A DNA stretch of 26,172 bases from CALIBK01 sp037444165 (GTDB lineage Bacteria; Desulfobacterota; BSN033; UBA1163). Below are positions 25,072 through 26,172 of this stretch, piece after piece. The DNA lies in contig JBBIMX010000041.1 in assembly GCA_037444165.1 (NCBI GenBank), forward strand, positions 1-26,172, given 5' to 3'. The notes under the pieces are model-generated. The model made no database searches and was not told the origin of the DNA. It saw only the letters and a list, made by a program, of their open reading frames with translations. How positions within the stretch are numbered: the stretch's first letter is position 1; every line of letters starts with the position of its first letter. The translations under genes were made by a program, and so were the position numbers.

Positions 25072-25905
25072 TTATCTCAAAGACGCCATAAACCTATCCA
25101 TCGATATTTTTTCATCGGTGAGATAGGCCCTTTGGCGTTTGACTAATTCATCATAATCGACCTCGTGGCCATCAAACTCGGGGCCATCCACACAACAGAA
25201 TCTCGTCTTTCCTCCAACGGTGACTCGACAGGCCCCACACATCCCTGTGGCATCCACCATGATGGGATTGAGACTTACCATAGTCTTTACGCCATACTCC
25301 TTTGTCATCTTACTTAAAAATTTCATCATCGGGACAGGGCCGATCCCGACGACCAGTTTTACATCCTTTCGCTCATCCAGAATCTGTTTCAGGACATCGG
25401 TCACGAAACCATGATGTCCGTAACTCCCATCATCCGTCGTCACCCTAAGATCGTGACTGGCCTGTCGCATCTCTTCTTCCAGGATCAAGAGATCTTTGGT
25501 TCGAGCCCCGATAATTGCAATCACATAGTTTCCCGCCTCTTTGTAGGCTTTCGTGATCGGATACATCACGGCTACCCCGGTGCCACCTCCTACGCAGATG
25601 ACGGTTCCAAGATTTTCGATATGGGTGGGGCGACCTAAGGGTCCGATGATATCCATAATAAAGTCTCCCACATTAAACGTTCTTAGAAGAGCTGTGGTTT
25701 TCCCTACGACTTGAAAGATGATATCGATCGTCCCTGTCTCTGGGTCTGCTCCTGCCATGGTCAGAGGGATTCTCTCACCTGTTTCGTTTGCCCTAAGAAC
25801 AATAAACTGGCCCGGCTTTGCCTTCCGAGCAATCCTCGGAGCTTCGATCCTGAAATGGCAGACCGTTTTTTCAGCCATTTCTCTTTTAAAAATAATCTTG
25901 TACAA
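25072..25905 (-). CDS. nfnA: Ferredoxin-NADP reductase-like small subunit of NfnAB (NfnA)
   Basis: The 277-residue flavoprotein of the dihydroorotate-dehydrogenase electron-transfer-subunit type binds FAD and NAD(H) and one [2Fe-2S] cluster. The FAD domain contains KPGQFIVLRANETGERIPLT. The NAD domain has VICVGGGTGVAVMYPI. The C-terminal cluster motif is DATGMCGACRVTVGGKTRFC followed by CVDGPEFDGHEVD, with the unusual Asp/Cys ligation typical of NfnA and SudB. The start is TTG at 25905, supported by GGAGGAG 5 nt upstream and by the family start (M-KI...A-KAKPGQF); the downstream ATG at 25878 would cut conserved residues. It is the first gene of a two-gene operon ending at the terminator. Confidence 0.92.
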   Translation of the reverse strand: MYKIIFKREMAEKTVCHFRIEAPRIARKAKPGQFIVLRANETGERIPLTMAGADPETGTIDIIFQVVGKTTALLRTFNVGDFIMDIIGPLGRPTHIENLGTVICVGGGTGVAVMYPITKAYKEAGNYVIAIIGARTKDLLILEEEMRQASHDLRVTTDDGSYGHHGFVTDVLKQILDERKDVKLVVGIGPVPMMKFLSKMTKEYGVKTMVSLNPIMVDATGMCGACRVTVGGKTRFCCVDGPEFDGHEVDYDELVKRQRAYLTDEKISMDRFMASLR

Positions 25906-25948
25906 TTTTGCTCCTCCTTTCTGATAAATTTTTCACAAAGTCTCGTAA

Positions 25949-25977
25949 TATATATATTAAATATTTTTAGTTGTCAA
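25949..25977 (-). promoter_or_regulatory. Candidate sigma-70 promoter for nfnAB
   Basis: On the minus strand, TTGACA (25977-25972), a 17-nt spacer and TATATA (25954-25949) lie about 43 nt upstream of the TTG start. The match is near-consensus and in the right place. Confidence 0.65.
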
Positions 25978-25999
25978 ATAGAAGATTTGGAGTTATCCT
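25971..25999 (+). promoter_or_regulatory. Possible promoter for the downstream plus-strand gene
   Basis: TTGTCA (25971-25976), a 17-nt spacer and TATCCT (25994-25999) face right. Its -35 overlaps the nfnAB -35 on the other strand, and TATAGT at 25999 is an alternative -10 box. It is weaker than its opposite partner. Confidence 0.3.
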
Positions 26000-26075
26000 A
26001 TAGTAAATTCTTTTTTGATAAAAAGAGCAATTGGATAGGCTCATAAATTTAATTTAAAGAGAAAGGAGCTCTCCA

Positions 26076-26172
26076 ATGAATCGAACCGGGATAGTCAGAG
26101 ACGAGCGATACTTGGATCATGTGATGGACCCGGGGCATCCAGAAAGCCCAGAGCGGCTGAAAGTGATCTATC
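26076..26172 (+). CDS. Histone deacetylase / AcuC-family protein, partial N-terminus
   Basis: The frame opens at ATG 26076 with GAAAGGAG about 8 nt upstream and is cut by the right edge after 32 codons. The visible peptide MNRTGIVRDERYLDHVMDPG then HPESPERLKVIY matches the N-terminus of bacterial class II histone-deacetylase-like amidohydrolases, where HPE-PERL is a signature. The substrate (acetyl-lysine, acetylpolyamine or other) cannot be judged. Too short for a confident subfamily call. Confidence 0.7.
   Translation, partial: MNRTGIVRDERYLDHVMDPGHPESPERLKVIY

Overview
The window carries an almost entirely energy-metabolism locus from an anaerobic bacterium. I infer a Desulfobacterota (deltaproteobacterial), possibly syntrophic or sulfate-reducer-like, lineage from three things: HdrABC/MvhD/FdhA genes in a bacterial setting, heavy selenocysteine use, and an NfnAB pair. 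This assignment is inference; no rRNA or marker phylogeny is available here.

Layout. Positions 1-21832 are all minus-strand genes. Read in the direction of transcription they are: a membrane cytochrome b/c-HdrC fusion (21832-20078), hdrB (20081-19170), hdrA (19183-16157), mvhD (16110-15685), an FdhB/FrhB-derived Fe-S linker (15680-14886), fdhA (14882-12816), a 234-bp AT-rich gap with a promoter candidate, then nuoA, B, C, D, an unusual NuoF-GltD fusion, G, H, I, J, K, L and M (nuoM runs off the left edge). After a divergent promoter region come plus-strand nfo (endonuclease IV) and coaE (dephospho-CoA kinase). A terminator serves the convergent minus-strand nfnAB operon (25905-23656). A plus-strand histone-deacetylase-family gene runs off the right edge.

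The central observation is recoding. Four genes contain in-frame UGA codons exactly where a cluster- or metal-binding Cys (or the catalytic Sec of FdhA) is expected: fdhA (residue 136), hdrA (residue 60), mvhD (residues 17 and 68) and nuoB (residue 37). Each of the five UGAs is followed, after 12-17 nt, by a 6-8 bp hairpin with a 4-5 nt loop that has G in its first two positions, as in bacterial SECIS elements. UGA also serves as a normal stop for at least three genes in the window. Sec in FdhA, HdrA and MvhD/VhuD-type proteins has precedent. Sec in NuoB, replacing the first Cys of the tandem Cys pair that ligates cluster N2 of complex I, is not something I know to have been described, and is the most novel item here.

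How the genes may work together (inference). FdhA would oxidise formate or reduce CO2 and pass electrons through the linker and MvhD to the HdrA flavin. HdrA could bifurcate or confurcate between ferredoxin, HdrB and the membrane cytochrome-HdrC fusion, which would connect to the quinone pool. The adjacent complex I lacks NuoE and the FMN/NADH domain of NuoF. It instead has the N3 cluster domain fused to a GltD/NfnB-like FAD-NAD(P)H module, suggesting NADPH (or another donor) as its partner. NfnAB further along would balance NADH, NADPH and ferredoxin.
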